NCBI GenBank assembly: GCA_049602155.1
Contig: JBMYRH010000002.1
Span: forward strand, 248,001-312,000
From: JBMYRH01 sp049602155
GTDB lineage: Bacteria; Myxococcota_A; UBA9042; PHBI01; JBMYRH01
DNA: 64,000 nucleotides
Direction of reading: 5' to 3'
Part shown: positions 56,701-64,000 of the stretch, piece by piece
How the letters are laid out: every line of letters starts with the position of its first letter
How positions within the stretch are numbered: the first letter of the stretch is position 1
The notes under the pieces: generated by a model
The model's database searches: none
Told to the model about the DNA's origin: nothing
What the model saw: the letters and a program-made list of their open reading frames with translations, nothing else
Position numbers and translations under genes: made by a program

Positions 56701-56858
56701 GGAAAGGCCTCACGGCGCAGACGCTGACCCCCCTCGGGCAGTTCAGTGTCCACGGGCTCGGGTTCGCCGATTACGTACCGGGGCTCGCTGTGGCGCCGGA
56801 AGTGCAAGACATGACCCGACCCAATGGCAACACGCTCTTCCAAGGCGTGCTCCCCTGA
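53712..56858 (+). CDS. large unclassified lipoprotein with Ig-like N-terminal half
   Basis: Up to 1048 residues. The signal region HSLLVACACVVWMGC ends in the lipobox; start is ATG 53712 or GTG 53772 (which has GGAG six bases upstream). Residues about 60-470 are four or five Ig/Big-like modules (DSVVAGQPTDVLCVVEG, STLVSGDSAQVTCTGWD). A FN3- or glucodextranase-like domain (SITSPARGAELTGTKPSVTIKG) is near 470-570. The remaining 480 residues have no recognised fold and include a long hydrophobic stretch (AWSFLITIIVDLVIDVIV, near 720). It may insert into or span the outer membrane. Confidence 0.8.
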   Translation: MDAGGPTPYTLGSRSRFGVFVSSGHLHSLLVACACVVWMGCSASELGEGGGDDVVASFEDGPQDPLDRPDGQLITPDADEPGHRGRVDPVSLTVNTGFSDDSVVAGQPTDVLCVVEGLPEGEPVPETTWSLVQLPGGLLFDPTVEGDSVTFLSAGLYHASCQISQTGYKDPTPAPVTVIAGDAVEVETEVEPSTLVSGDSAQVTCTGWDAHQNAVVNEWDTVVEPAGAAPGPPNGLIEMNQALTGIKEGTYDVSCLHASGAIDETPVEVSVYHGLPDKIVTTLENPIIQAGQGTTVSCHTEDKHGNVIYDLPLSIQLDEDITLEGTVVTGTKAGTFEVICVPVGLDWSAFEIQGAKLQIEPGLPVGLEVTLQPPKPYFFLDEVFGLLVLGYDAFGNPIPELPLEPISIAPDEAYTMFEDLVLSFDTEGYYDITVTSAENPTLFQTIEVAIEGTPPDLSITSPARGAELTGTKPSVTIKGTAYDAVAGITDVFVNDMPATLNEDGTWTAIMIPKWGLNVIHVETFDAAGATDYLTQAFYFAELYHETEPEPAFILDGLKQFLSPTTIDDGQHTWGDPDDMATVLEQVLLTVDKSTFTPPPKEIALGYELKISTPFMGIPKLSLSPRTGGLDLDIAFSTYSANVSLENECKVLFIDLCPDVNGSMFIDGVDVSGILWAAAFNSNLDVSLSDLGVDVGWIDVNIAGLSTVVSLLGFGAWSFLITIIVDLVIDVIVNLFSSSVEGAIASGLGGALQDTFVNLMHNMDIFEQVTTKPLLTGLGAATFTFMTQLDSLNFKPDGGRIGFGARVDSTKTVFQDVEGSISRGTCLKGYGIGLELPGTHEFEAGYRDDVANAILNAVWQTGALNGHVTMSSFPMALNQGGFTLGEDFVMGFDLDSQLLLPPILNSCDASGVLRIQVGDMFLGGTVRTFEKPQGIGDFAAYISFEMLTTIEITETFMGDKIGLSLGSLYAMHFHWEILPPEYAADPEPLEAFIEEIFWKGLTAQTLTPLGQFSVHGLGFADYVPGLAVAPEVQDMTRPNGNTLFQGVLP

Positions 56859-56918
56859 AGCGTACGCTGGGCAGACGGCGAGGATTGGTGCAGGCTCCCG
56901 CCAGATAGGAGGTCACCC

Positions 56919-57605
56919 GTGCAGATTCGTTGCTTCACCGTCGGGATGTTCGACGTCAACACGTACCTAGTCACCGATCCGGCGACGGGGGCGTCCGCCA
57001 TTATCGACACTGGCGAGACCGATGAGCTCGTCCGTCGACTCGAGGCGCTCGACCCGCCCGCAGATATCCAGATGATCCTGCTCACACACACCCACATCGA
57101 CCACGCTGGTGCCCTCACCCTGTTGCAAGCGCGCTGGGACGTGCCGACCTATATGCCGGCGAAAGACAGGCCGCTCTTTGAGACCTTGCCGATGCAAGGG
57201 ACCATGTTCGGGATGCCGCACCTGAATCGCCCTTGCGGTCGTATCGACCATGAAGTGCACGACGGGGACACCGTCCAGCTCGGCGAGACGACCTTGCGCT
57301 TCCTCTCCACGCCCGGTCACACCCCTGGGCAAGGGTGTTGGTTCGATGACGCGGACATCGTGGTCGGGGATACGCTCTTCAGCGGGAGCATTGGGCGCAC
57401 TGATTTCCCGCTGAGCGATCCTCAGGTGATGGTGGAGAGCTTGCGACGCCTGATGGCGCTCCCGGGGCACCTCAGGGTGCACAGCGGACACGGGCCTGTG
57501 ACGACGCTCGCTGACGAGCTCAAGACCAACCCGTACCTGGGCTATATCCGGCGAGAGCGCGGCGTAGAGGGCCCCCCCGGGTTCTCTTGGACCGCGGGAA
57601 CCTGA
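56919..57605 (+). CDS. metallo-beta-lactamase-fold hydrolase (glyoxalase II-like)
   Basis: A 228-residue hydrolase starting at GTG with AGGAGGT upstream. THTHIDHAG is at 56-64, then TPGHTPGQ, GDTLF and the final VHSGHGP, the full five-ligand set of the GloB-like YcbL group. A thioester substrate is likely. It is 60 bases downstream of the large lipoprotein and has no signal peptide. Confidence 0.9.
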   Translation: MQIRCFTVGMFDVNTYLVTDPATGASAIIDTGETDELVRRLEALDPPADIQMILLTHTHIDHAGALTLLQARWDVPTYMPAKDRPLFETLPMQGTMFGMPHLNRPCGRIDHEVHDGDTVQLGETTLRFLSTPGHTPGQGCWFDDADIVVGDTLFSGSIGRTDFPLSDPQVMVESLRRLMALPGHLRVHSGHGPVTTLADELKTNPYLGYIRRERGVEGPPGFSWTAGT

Positions 57606-57667
57606 GCGTCTCACCACCCGGCAGCCCTTGTCGCAGCGCCGAGCGCTCGATAGGCCTGCACGGGGCT

Positions 57668-59554
57668 CTAGGCGCCTTCCTTCAAGACCCCGAGCCTCTC
57701 GGCGAGCGGCCTTGGGATGACGAAGTGGCTGACGCTGACAGCTGGGTTGGGGCGGCCGGCCATGGCGTAGGGGTAGATGGTGCGACCTCTGTGGCAGTAG
57801 TCTTCGGCCCGAACGTAGCCGGCGCGCGACGCGCACTCGGTCCAGCTCGCCGGGAGGGCTTTACCGAAGCGGGGAGGGGGGCCTGTGACCGCTGGCCTGA
57901 GCCCTTGGCCGCTCTTGGCGTGCACGTAGCGAAACCCGGCGTGGTAGGTGTTCCACGCGGTCTTGAGGAGGTCCTCGGTCGAGAGCGCGCTCTCCTCGGT
58001 GAAGAGCAAGAGTAGGCCCGCCTCGTGATAGCCACGGAAGACCTCGACCATGCGCTCGTCGGTTTGATTCCTGACCTCGTGAAACCCATTGCCGACGAGC
58101 ATGACCGCGCCCTCGGTCTCCAGCCCGCGGGCGCGGAGGAAGTCGACGACCGCGGAGGGATCGCCGATGTCGGCGCCCGCGATGAAGAGCATGTTGTCAG
58201 GGAGGTGCCCTTGACTGCGCTCCTCTCGCGCTGCGGCGATCGCGGCCTCTTCGAGATCGGCCCCGATGAACTGAATGTGGTCGTCCCCGGATCGCTCTGC
58301 GCGCTGTCGGGTCGCCTCTCCACGCCCGACCGCGTGTTCGATGAAGACCTCGAAGCTAAAGCCCGTGTCCTCACAGAAGCGGTCCAGAGCATCGTTGGCG
58401 CGCTCGAAGGTGCGGCGGTTCGCCTCTTGGCTCGCCGCGACGTTGGCGCCTCGCTCGACCCACACGTTCCCTCGCCCCTCCAAGAGGAGCTGCCGGAGGC
58501 GCGTGGTGTAGCCGTGGTAGGCGCCGATAATCCCGAAGGGCCCGGGGCCGCGCCCAAAGAGCCGCTTCCCGAGGGGGGTGGGCGTCCATGTGCCGTGCTG
58601 TAGCGCGCCGCTCGCCTCGAGGATCCGTCGGGCCACGTCGTGCAGCGCAGGCCGTCGGCTCGGTAACGCGGGGGGAGCACCGTTCGCGAGCGTCTGTGTG
58701 AGCTCAGCGATTCGAAGCCCGAGGACGACGGGTAAGAGCCGGTACCCCAGCTCGATCTCTTCCAGGGATGGGATCCAGGTGTACGCCGGGCATCGCGTCT
58801 CAGGGGGCGTGAACTCGCCGAGACCCGCCAAGGCGGCGGCCTCGGCGTCGCTCAGTTGGGCGCCGCTGAATGTTCGGCCCCAGAGCGCGATTGTGTCGAA
58901 CCCAGCGTCGGGAGCTATGGGCGAAAGCTCTTCGAGTACACGGCGCGCACGAGGTTGCTCTCGCGCCGCGTATCGTCCTCCGCCGACGGTGAGGAACCCG
59001 CGCGCGACCAGGAAGTCGAGGTCGGCCTCCAGTTCGTCCGGTTTGAGGGGGCGTGCACCCAGCGGGGTCTCGACTTCGCAGCGCTGCGGATCGAGTTCTC
59101 CGCCGTCGAGCACCGGTCCAAGCAAACCCAGGCCACGGTGGGCGCCGAGGACTTGTCGAAGGAGCCACAGGTCGGGGGGCGCGGTTACGGTAGCAGTTCG
59201 AAGCACCGTGCGTACGACTCGCAGCCCACGGGCCAGACCCTCTCGGGTGTCGTCATCGATCGCCGCCTCGGCCCCCGCACGCTCTAAGGTCATCACTGCG
59301 CGCCATGCCACAGGACCAGCGCCCAAGATGTGCGGCACGGTGTCACGGAACCGTGCGAAGGCCCGAGCGTTCAAGAAGGGGAAACCTGCGCTCGATATGC
59401 CCGTCTCACTCGCCACGATAGGTGCAAGCGCGACGGCTGCTGGGTCACTCTGGACTTCGGCGTTATCGAGCAGGTGCTGTGCCAAGTCCATCATGGTTCC
59501 AGCGTCCTCGCTGGGGCCAAGGGACGTCAAGTCGGGGGCATGACCAGCTGTCAC
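57668..59554 (-). CDS. methyltransferase-like protein with winged-helix N-terminal part
   Basis: A 628-residue protein of no recognised family. GTG 59554 has GAAGG upstream. The N-terminal half has helices and a wing-like segment (LEADLDFLVARGFLTVGGGRYAA). The C-terminal third shows Rossmann-type features of SAM-dependent methyltransferases: IQFIGADLEEAAIAAARE with an acidic strand end, ADIGDPSAVVDFL, then VMLVGNGFHEVRNQ. A canonical GxGxG is not present by eye. It is divergent from the CobW-like gene with only about 50-125 bases between. Confidence 0.68.
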   Translation of the reverse strand: MTAGHAPDLTSLGPSEDAGTMMDLAQHLLDNAEVQSDPAAVALAPIVASETGISSAGFPFLNARAFARFRDTVPHILGAGPVAWRAVMTLERAGAEAAIDDDTREGLARGLRVVRTVLRTATVTAPPDLWLLRQVLGAHRGLGLLGPVLDGGELDPQRCEVETPLGARPLKPDELEADLDFLVARGFLTVGGGRYAAREQPRARRVLEELSPIAPDAGFDTIALWGRTFSGAQLSDAEAAALAGLGEFTPPETRCPAYTWIPSLEEIELGYRLLPVVLGLRIAELTQTLANGAPPALPSRRPALHDVARRILEASGALQHGTWTPTPLGKRLFGRGPGPFGIIGAYHGYTTRLRQLLLEGRGNVWVERGANVAASQEANRRTFERANDALDRFCEDTGFSFEVFIEHAVGRGEATRQRAERSGDDHIQFIGADLEEAAIAAAREERSQGHLPDNMLFIAGADIGDPSAVVDFLRARGLETEGAVMLVGNGFHEVRNQTDERMVEVFRGYHEAGLLLLFTEESALSTEDLLKTAWNTYHAGFRYVHAKSGQGLRPAVTGPPPRFGKALPASWTECASRAGYVRAEDYCHRGRTIYPYAMAGRPNPAVSVSHFVIPRPLAERLGVLKEGA

Positions 59555-59678
59555 CGATGCCTTCTAAGGGGAGGAACGGCGGGTCGCCAGCGTGTGACGA
59601 GAGATCGTGCAGAGCTCTTCATGGCCCCTCATGGGGAAGCTGCGCAGCGTTGCGCAGGGGTGTGCTACGGTCTCGCCC

Positions 59679-60728
59679 GTGCACGCCGAACACGTCCCCA
59701 AGGTTCATCTCATCTGCGGCTTCCTCGGCGTGGGGAAGACGACCGCCCTGCGTGCATTGGCGGCGAAGCGTCCTCCTGAAGAGCGCTGGGCGATCTTGGT
59801 GAACGAGGTCGGCATGATCGACGTCGATGGGGCGCTCTTGAATGCGACCGAGGCGACCCTCGGTGTGCAAATCGAGACCCTCCCTGGGGGATGTATCTGT
59901 TGCACAAGCCAGGCCCCTTTTCGAGACGCTGTTGCGATGACTCTCCGCGCGACGAGCCCTCATCGGCTCTTCATTGAGCCCACTGGGTTGGCGGCCCCAA
60001 AGTCGTTACTGAGCGCGCTCAGCGAGGGTGAGTTCGCCGAGACCGTGGCGCTGGGCACGGTGGTGACGTTGGTTGACCCACGGCGCTTCCTCGAGCCGGC
60101 GTTGCGCGCCCACCCGGTGTTTGAAGAGCAGATCGAGGTCGCGGATGTGCTCGTGGCCAACCGCAGCGACCTCGCCACAGACGCTCAGCTGGAGCAGTTC
60201 CTCCGCGAGGCGGACACGCTGCGTCCACCAAAGGCCGTGATCGCGGCGCGCTCGCACGGCGACTTGGAGCTGTCATGGTTTGATGCGGCGCCAAGCGGGG
60301 GATCCTTGATGCGTGACGCGCGCTTGCCGGTGAAAGCGGTCGCGTCCACCGCCTTACATGGCGGGTCTGCGCCGCTTCCGGACGCGGACGGGGTTGTGCG
60401 ATGGGCGCATGCGGATGAGGTCGCGTCGACCTGTGGATGGATCTTCCCGTCGGAGGAGCGTTTTGACGCTACGATCCTCGAAGCCGCGTTGGGGATCCTG
60501 GCAAAGCCGGGACCACTGCTCGAAGGTGGTGCGCTCCGGATCAAGGGGCTCGTTCGGACTATGGATGGCGTCTACGCAGTGCACGCTGATCACGACGGCG
60601 TCCGCCTTGAAGTGCTCTCGAGCGCAGCAGATAGCCGCCTGGAGATCATCGTCGGACCGGGGCAGAACCCGCCCTGGGGCTCCGTGGAGGCAGTGCTCGT
60701 CAGCGCCACCGTGCCTCGCGAGCGATAA
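59679..60728 (+). CDS. CobW/YjiA-family GTPase (G3E)
   Basis: A 349-residue metal-chaperone-type GTPase. The P-loop GFLGVGKT is at 14-21, the metal-binding GCICC is visible at about 77-81, and FIEPTGLA plus VANRSDLA (NKxD-like) follow. A CobW C-terminal domain with an HADEVAS block ends the protein. Zinc, cobalt or another metal is delivered to client enzymes. GTG 59679 is chosen so the P-loop sits at the usual distance; in-frame starts at 59607 and 59634 exist. Confidence 0.9.
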   Translation: MHAEHVPKVHLICGFLGVGKTTALRALAAKRPPEERWAILVNEVGMIDVDGALLNATEATLGVQIETLPGGCICCTSQAPFRDAVAMTLRATSPHRLFIEPTGLAAPKSLLSALSEGEFAETVALGTVVTLVDPRRFLEPALRAHPVFEEQIEVADVLVANRSDLATDAQLEQFLREADTLRPPKAVIAARSHGDLELSWFDAAPSGGSLMRDARLPVKAVASTALHGGSAPLPDADGVVRWAHADEVASTCGWIFPSEERFDATILEAALGILAKPGPLLEGGALRIKGLVRTMDGVYAVHADHDGVRLEVLSSAADSRLEIIVGPGQNPPWGSVEAVLVSATVPRER

Positions 60729-60807
60729 GCACTAAATTTGAATCCGACCCTCCTTTGCGACGTTCAGTACGTTGACGCCTTCGGAGGTCCCCCCATACGC
60801 TGGAGCC

Positions 60808-62124
60808 ATGCGCCTCGACCCCCCCCCCAAGAATTCGTCGCAGAGGATGTGTCTACGTGGCGCATCGGTGCTTCTTTGTCTCCTCGTGATGTTGGCGCCG
60901 CAGCGGGCCTCCGCAGAGCGCGCGACGACGCACGTGGTCAAGCTCGGTGAGTCACTCCGCTCGGTGGCGGAGAAGTACGATTGCTCGCTGAAGGAGCTCT
61001 TCACGGCGAACACCGATCGGGTGCGTCATCCGCACCTCTTGGGTGTCGGTGTGCGTCTGACGATCCCGAAGTGTGCACCTTCAAAGGAGGTCGTGGATCC
61101 CGAGCAGATGGCGACCCCCGCCGCCGATGCTCGCCCTGGTCCGCAACATTGCGGCTGGACCGACGCGGAGGTGGACCGAGATAGCTTGAGCAAGCGCCTG
61201 CTCGAGACGATGGAGCGGTTACCGGATTACTTCCAAGCGATCGTCATCGAGACGACGCCCACAAAGAACGGCGCGCACATCGCGGCCCAAAGGGTCCTGG
61301 TTCATGGCGCCGTGGATCGCGCCGAGGGCTGGCATCCAGGCTTGAGCGTCAGCATCTTCTCAGGGCTCGGGGCGCTGACCAGGACCGCGGAGCTGGGGAT
61401 GTTCGGTGACCTTGAGGTCGTCTTTCAAGACGACAATGGGCCCCAGACCACGACGTTGGGTGAGCTGCTCTATGCCGCCCTTGGGAAGGGATCTGCTCCA
61501 GCCCATAACAGGCTCGTACAGATCGCCGGGACCGATCGCTTGCACGGTGACAAGGGGCTCTTCGCCACATCAAACCTCCCGAACACCACGCTGAAGCGGG
61601 CCTTTGACTCCGCCCGTTGGGCTGATCTTGGGCAACCGCGGGGGCTCCGTCGCGCGCCCCGGATCGGCCTTCGACAAGGCACCAAAGCGCTGGAGCTCCC
61701 CATGGCTGTGGGTAAGCCACTCCCTGGTTGTGACCAAGAGGCATGCACGACGATCACTGACCTGGCCCGGACCATGTGCCTCGTGACGCAACACAAGCGG
61801 CTCCCGAGCTCCCGGCGCTTGCCCATCGGGATTGGAGATGAGCCGGTCAACCTCCAAGCGTTGACGCGCGCGATGCAGCGGCCCAAACGACGCACTCCCG
61901 GGCACGTAGAGTACGCATTCATGAACAAGCTGTCCTCGCGGAAGGGCTACCAACTCACGCGCCGTTGGGGGCGCGAAGATGGCTGGTCGACGTTTGTCCT
62001 CGGCGTCACCTCGACCAAGGGGCGCCGTGAGTATGTCGTCGCGATGACTGCCCACGGCTCTCGACGTCCTCTCGACGAAGTCGCGAACACCTTAGCGGGG
62101 CTCCTGAAGGCCGAAGATCTTTAA
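60808..62124 (+). CDS. exported LysM protein with serine-hydrolase-like fold
   Basis: A 438-residue exported protein; signal peptide cleaved near ASA. A LysM domain (HVVKLGESLRSVAEKYDCSLKELFTANTD) at about 40-85 binds peptidoglycan. The rest resembles beta-lactamase/D-Ala-D-Ala peptidase-like proteins: a helix with FSGLGALTRTAELG, DNGPQTTTLGELLYAALGKGSAPAHNRLV like the SDN region, and a late RTPGHVEYAFMNKLSSRKGYQ block. The SxxK catalytic pair is not apparent, so it may be inactive. ATG 60808 has GGAG upstream; 60847 is possible. Confidence 0.78.
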   Translation: MRLDPPPKNSSQRMCLRGASVLLCLLVMLAPQRASAERATTHVVKLGESLRSVAEKYDCSLKELFTANTDRVRHPHLLGVGVRLTIPKCAPSKEVVDPEQMATPAADARPGPQHCGWTDAEVDRDSLSKRLLETMERLPDYFQAIVIETTPTKNGAHIAAQRVLVHGAVDRAEGWHPGLSVSIFSGLGALTRTAELGMFGDLEVVFQDDNGPQTTTLGELLYAALGKGSAPAHNRLVQIAGTDRLHGDKGLFATSNLPNTTLKRAFDSARWADLGQPRGLRRAPRIGLRQGTKALELPMAVGKPLPGCDQEACTTITDLARTMCLVTQHKRLPSSRRLPIGIGDEPVNLQALTRAMQRPKRRTPGHVEYAFMNKLSSRKGYQLTRRWGREDGWSTFVLGVTSTKGRREYVVAMTAHGSRRPLDEVANTLAGLLKAEDL

Positions 62125-62185
62125 CCTCGCCTGGCCAGCCGGTAACGGACTGGCGCCACAGACACTCCCGGAGCATACTCGTCCC

Positions 62186-64000
62186 GTGATTGCCCCCCAC
62201 CTCAAATATCTCCTCGCCTTAGCCGCGCTAAGCGTGGGCCTCGTATTTGCATCTGGCACGTCGTTTGCGGCGATCGTGCCGCCCTACGATGCAGACCGTG
62301 AACTGACGCACCTGACCGGACGCTTGTCTCCAACGGGGGGCGCTCTCCTCGGGGGCTGGAAGGGTGACAACAAGGGCAACCGCTTGCAGGCGCCCAAAGG
62401 GGGGAAGACGAAGTGGGGCACATGGTTCCCAAGCGGACCTGGCACGACCCTCGAGAACGGCACGGTGCGGTTGCGGCTGCGCGCCTCCAAGAAGGTCGAT
62501 GCAGCAGTGTTCTTACGGGCTGCCTATGATGACGACGGGAAGGTGGTGGACGGGTATCGTGTCCGTTTGCGTGGCCGAACCTTAGACATCTCCCGCATCA
62601 AGAAGGGGCGGGTCAGGCGTGTCAGCAAGCAGGAGTCCGTGAGCCGTTGGCCGTCCGGGTTGGTCGAGCTCGTCGTGACCGCGATGGGCCCCGACCTCTT
62701 GGTGCAGGCTTGGGACGCGCGAAAGAAGACCTTCTTGGGGGCGGTGCATGCGCGAGACAGGACGTTCACGAGCGGCCATGTGGGGGTGGCGTCGCGTCGC
62801 GGCAAAGACTCTCAAGGGCGCTTTGTGTTGCTCGCGACCCGTGATGCTTGTGAGCGGACGCCGCCCACCCGCGGTGGTCCCCACATCTACCTCACGGTAG
62901 AGAAGGGGAAGGTCCCCGAGGGTACGCTCCCGGAGAAGATGGAGTCGTTGACCGGCTTCCCTCGCCGCGATGTGTGGCGGGCCGACACGCTCGGGATGGA
63001 GCGCCTCGCGTGCGCCAACGTGACGCCACACAAGCTCTCGCTAGAGGAGCCGTGGAAGTACAAAGACCCGGCCTATCGCAAATGGCGTCGCTTCCCGCCC
63101 AAGGTGAAGGATGGGCGCATGGTCCTCAATCGCTCGTACAAAAACCCTGACATGGTCAACGCCACACTTCAGATGTGGCATGAACTCTACCCGGAGCTGA
63201 CTTGGCTGGAGAAGATCGGGCGTAGCCGAGAAGGGCGCGAGATCTACGCGATGGCGATCGGCCGGCGGATGGTTGAGGGCGATGACCGCCCCACGATCTT
63301 CGTCAACGGTGCACACCACGGCAATGAAGTCCTCTCAGCTGAGTTCGTCCTCGATCATATCGCTCAGCTATTAGAGGGCGCTGGCAGTGATGCGAAGGTC
63401 GACCGATGGCTCGATAACTTTGTCGTGTGGGCAGTGCCGGTCGTGAATCCCGACGGGCTCCACGCGTTCCTCGAGGTGAGCAGCAGGACCGGTCGAAAGA
63501 ACGGTCACGATCACAACAAAGACGGTAAGCGTGGCCGTTATGAAGGCGTTGACCTCAATCGGAACTATCCCTTCCGTTGGGGTTCTCTAGGCGAGAAGGG
63601 GAGCCGCTCTCGGAAGTCATCGGTGTACTACCGTGGGACAGAGGCAGCTTCAGAGCCTGAGGTGCAAGCCGTGATGAAGCTCGCTGAGCGAGAGCGTTTC
63701 CTCGCTGCGCTCACCTATCACACGGGTACGGTCGCCGTCCTCGCGCCGTACACGATTGATGGGGCGACAGACCCGAAGGTCAACGAGGCGTGGACCGTGG
63801 CGGAGGAGTTGGTTCGCACGCTCCCCCGCCATCCTCAAGGGCGCGACTTTAAGGTGAAGCGCAACCTGTACCCGGTCGACGGGACCGATCAGGACTGGCA
63901 TCGGTTCGCCAACGGGACACTGGCGCTCTTGATCGAAGGTGCACGTCACACCCCGGCTGTGGTGAAGAAGCGGAACAAAATCGTGAAGTCGGTTCGGCCA
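62186..64000 (+). CDS. M14 zinc carboxypeptidase, exported (3' truncated)
   Basis: The frame is open from GTG 62186 to the window end (605 codons). A signal peptide (cleaved near SFA) precedes a beta-sandwich region (about 30-260), then the M14 domain. The zinc motif HHGNE is in NGAHHGNEV near 374-381; NPDG, the substrate-binding NRNYPFRWG, and the third zinc His in TYHTG follow, with LIEGA carrying the likely catalytic Glu. It is an exported metallocarboxypeptidase, of peptide or peptidoglycan type. Its C-terminus is outside the window. Confidence 0.9.
   Translation, partial: MIAPHLKYLLALAALSVGLVFASGTSFAAIVPPYDADRELTHLTGRLSPTGGALLGGWKGDNKGNRLQAPKGGKTKWGTWFPSGPGTTLENGTVRLRLRASKKVDAAVFLRAAYDDDGKVVDGYRVRLRGRTLDISRIKKGRVRRVSKQESVSRWPSGLVELVVTAMGPDLLVQAWDARKKTFLGAVHARDRTFTSGHVGVASRRGKDSQGRFVLLATRDACERTPPTRGGPHIYLTVEKGKVPEGTLPEKMESLTGFPRRDVWRADTLGMERLACANVTPHKLSLEEPWKYKDPAYRKWRRFPPKVKDGRMVLNRSYKNPDMVNATLQMWHELYPELTWLEKIGRSREGREIYAMAIGRRMVEGDDRPTIFVNGAHHGNEVLSAEFVLDHIAQLLEGAGSDAKVDRWLDNFVVWAVPVVNPDGLHAFLEVSSRTGRKNGHDHNKDGKRGRYEGVDLNRNYPFRWGSLGEKGSRSRKSSVYYRGTEAASEPEVQAVMKLAERERFLAALTYHTGTVAVLAPYTIDGATDPKVNEAWTVAEELVRTLPRHPQGRDFKVKRNLYPVDGTDQDWHRFANGTLALLIEGARHTPAVVKKRNKIVKSVRP

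Overview
The window looks like a piece of a draft, GC-rich chromosome from a deltaproteobacterial-type bacterium (Myxococcota/Bradymonadota-like). This is inferred from the very high density of long secreted lipoproteins built of Cys-rich repeats (CDDGxPCT-type, CGDGxCD-type), a C-terminal anchor resembling MYXO-CTERM, PilZ and FHA proteins, and a divergent Lgt. No tRNA, rRNA, CRISPR, insertion sequence or phage gene was seen. One assembly gap (96 N, 50707-50802) interrupts a gene at a tandem repeat.

Layout. 1-5.6 kb: end of a MacB/FtsX-type permease, a nucleobase salvage operon (UPRTase-like, Hpt, metallo-beta-lactamase fold), a TPR/PEGA protein on the other strand, a gamma-carbonic anhydrase family protein and a small outer-membrane protein. 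5.7-9.7 kb: a SNF2-type helicase overlapping a SWIM zinc-finger protein. 9.8-22 kb: an island of exported lipoproteins (a beta-propeller/di-heme protein, an Ig-like protein, two large Cys-rich proteins, a thioredoxin-fold protein, a small Cys-rich lipoprotein). 22-26.9 kb: fatty acid desaturase with candidate operators, a DUF5916-type outer-membrane protein overlapping a lactonase-like hydrolase, and a YqeY protein. 26.9-31.3 kb: a 1.4 kilo-residue Cys-repeat surface protein. 31.3-34.7 kb: an unknown 118-residue protein coupled to a radical SAM/SPASM enzyme, then a thioredoxin/NHL lipoprotein. 34.7-40.6 kb: lepA, a PilZ-like protein, an FHA protein, an Lgt-family enzyme and a second PilZ-like protein. 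40.7-47.3 kb: a 1564-residue lipoprotein with 13 Ig-like modules, a membrane TlpA-like thioredoxin and a TPM/zinc-ribbon pair. 47.6-51.6 kb: two paralogous lipoproteins, each preceded by a cyclic di-GMP-I (GEMM-I) riboswitch. 51.7-64 kb: two metallo-beta-lactamase-fold hydrolases, an HDOD protein, a large unclassified lipoprotein, a methyltransferase-like protein divergent from a CobW-type GTPase, a LysM protein and a truncated M14 carboxypeptidase.

The unifying theme is the cell surface. More than ten exported, disulfide-rich or Ig-like proteins lie together with three thioredoxin-fold proteins, an Lgt-family enzyme and two levels of predicted c-di-GMP input (riboswitches and PilZ-like proteins). 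The most distinctive signal is the pair of riboswitches: their P1 helix contains the ribosome binding site, so c-di-GMP is predicted to switch off translation of two paralogous surface lipoproteins, one with an expandable (EESVID)n repeat.
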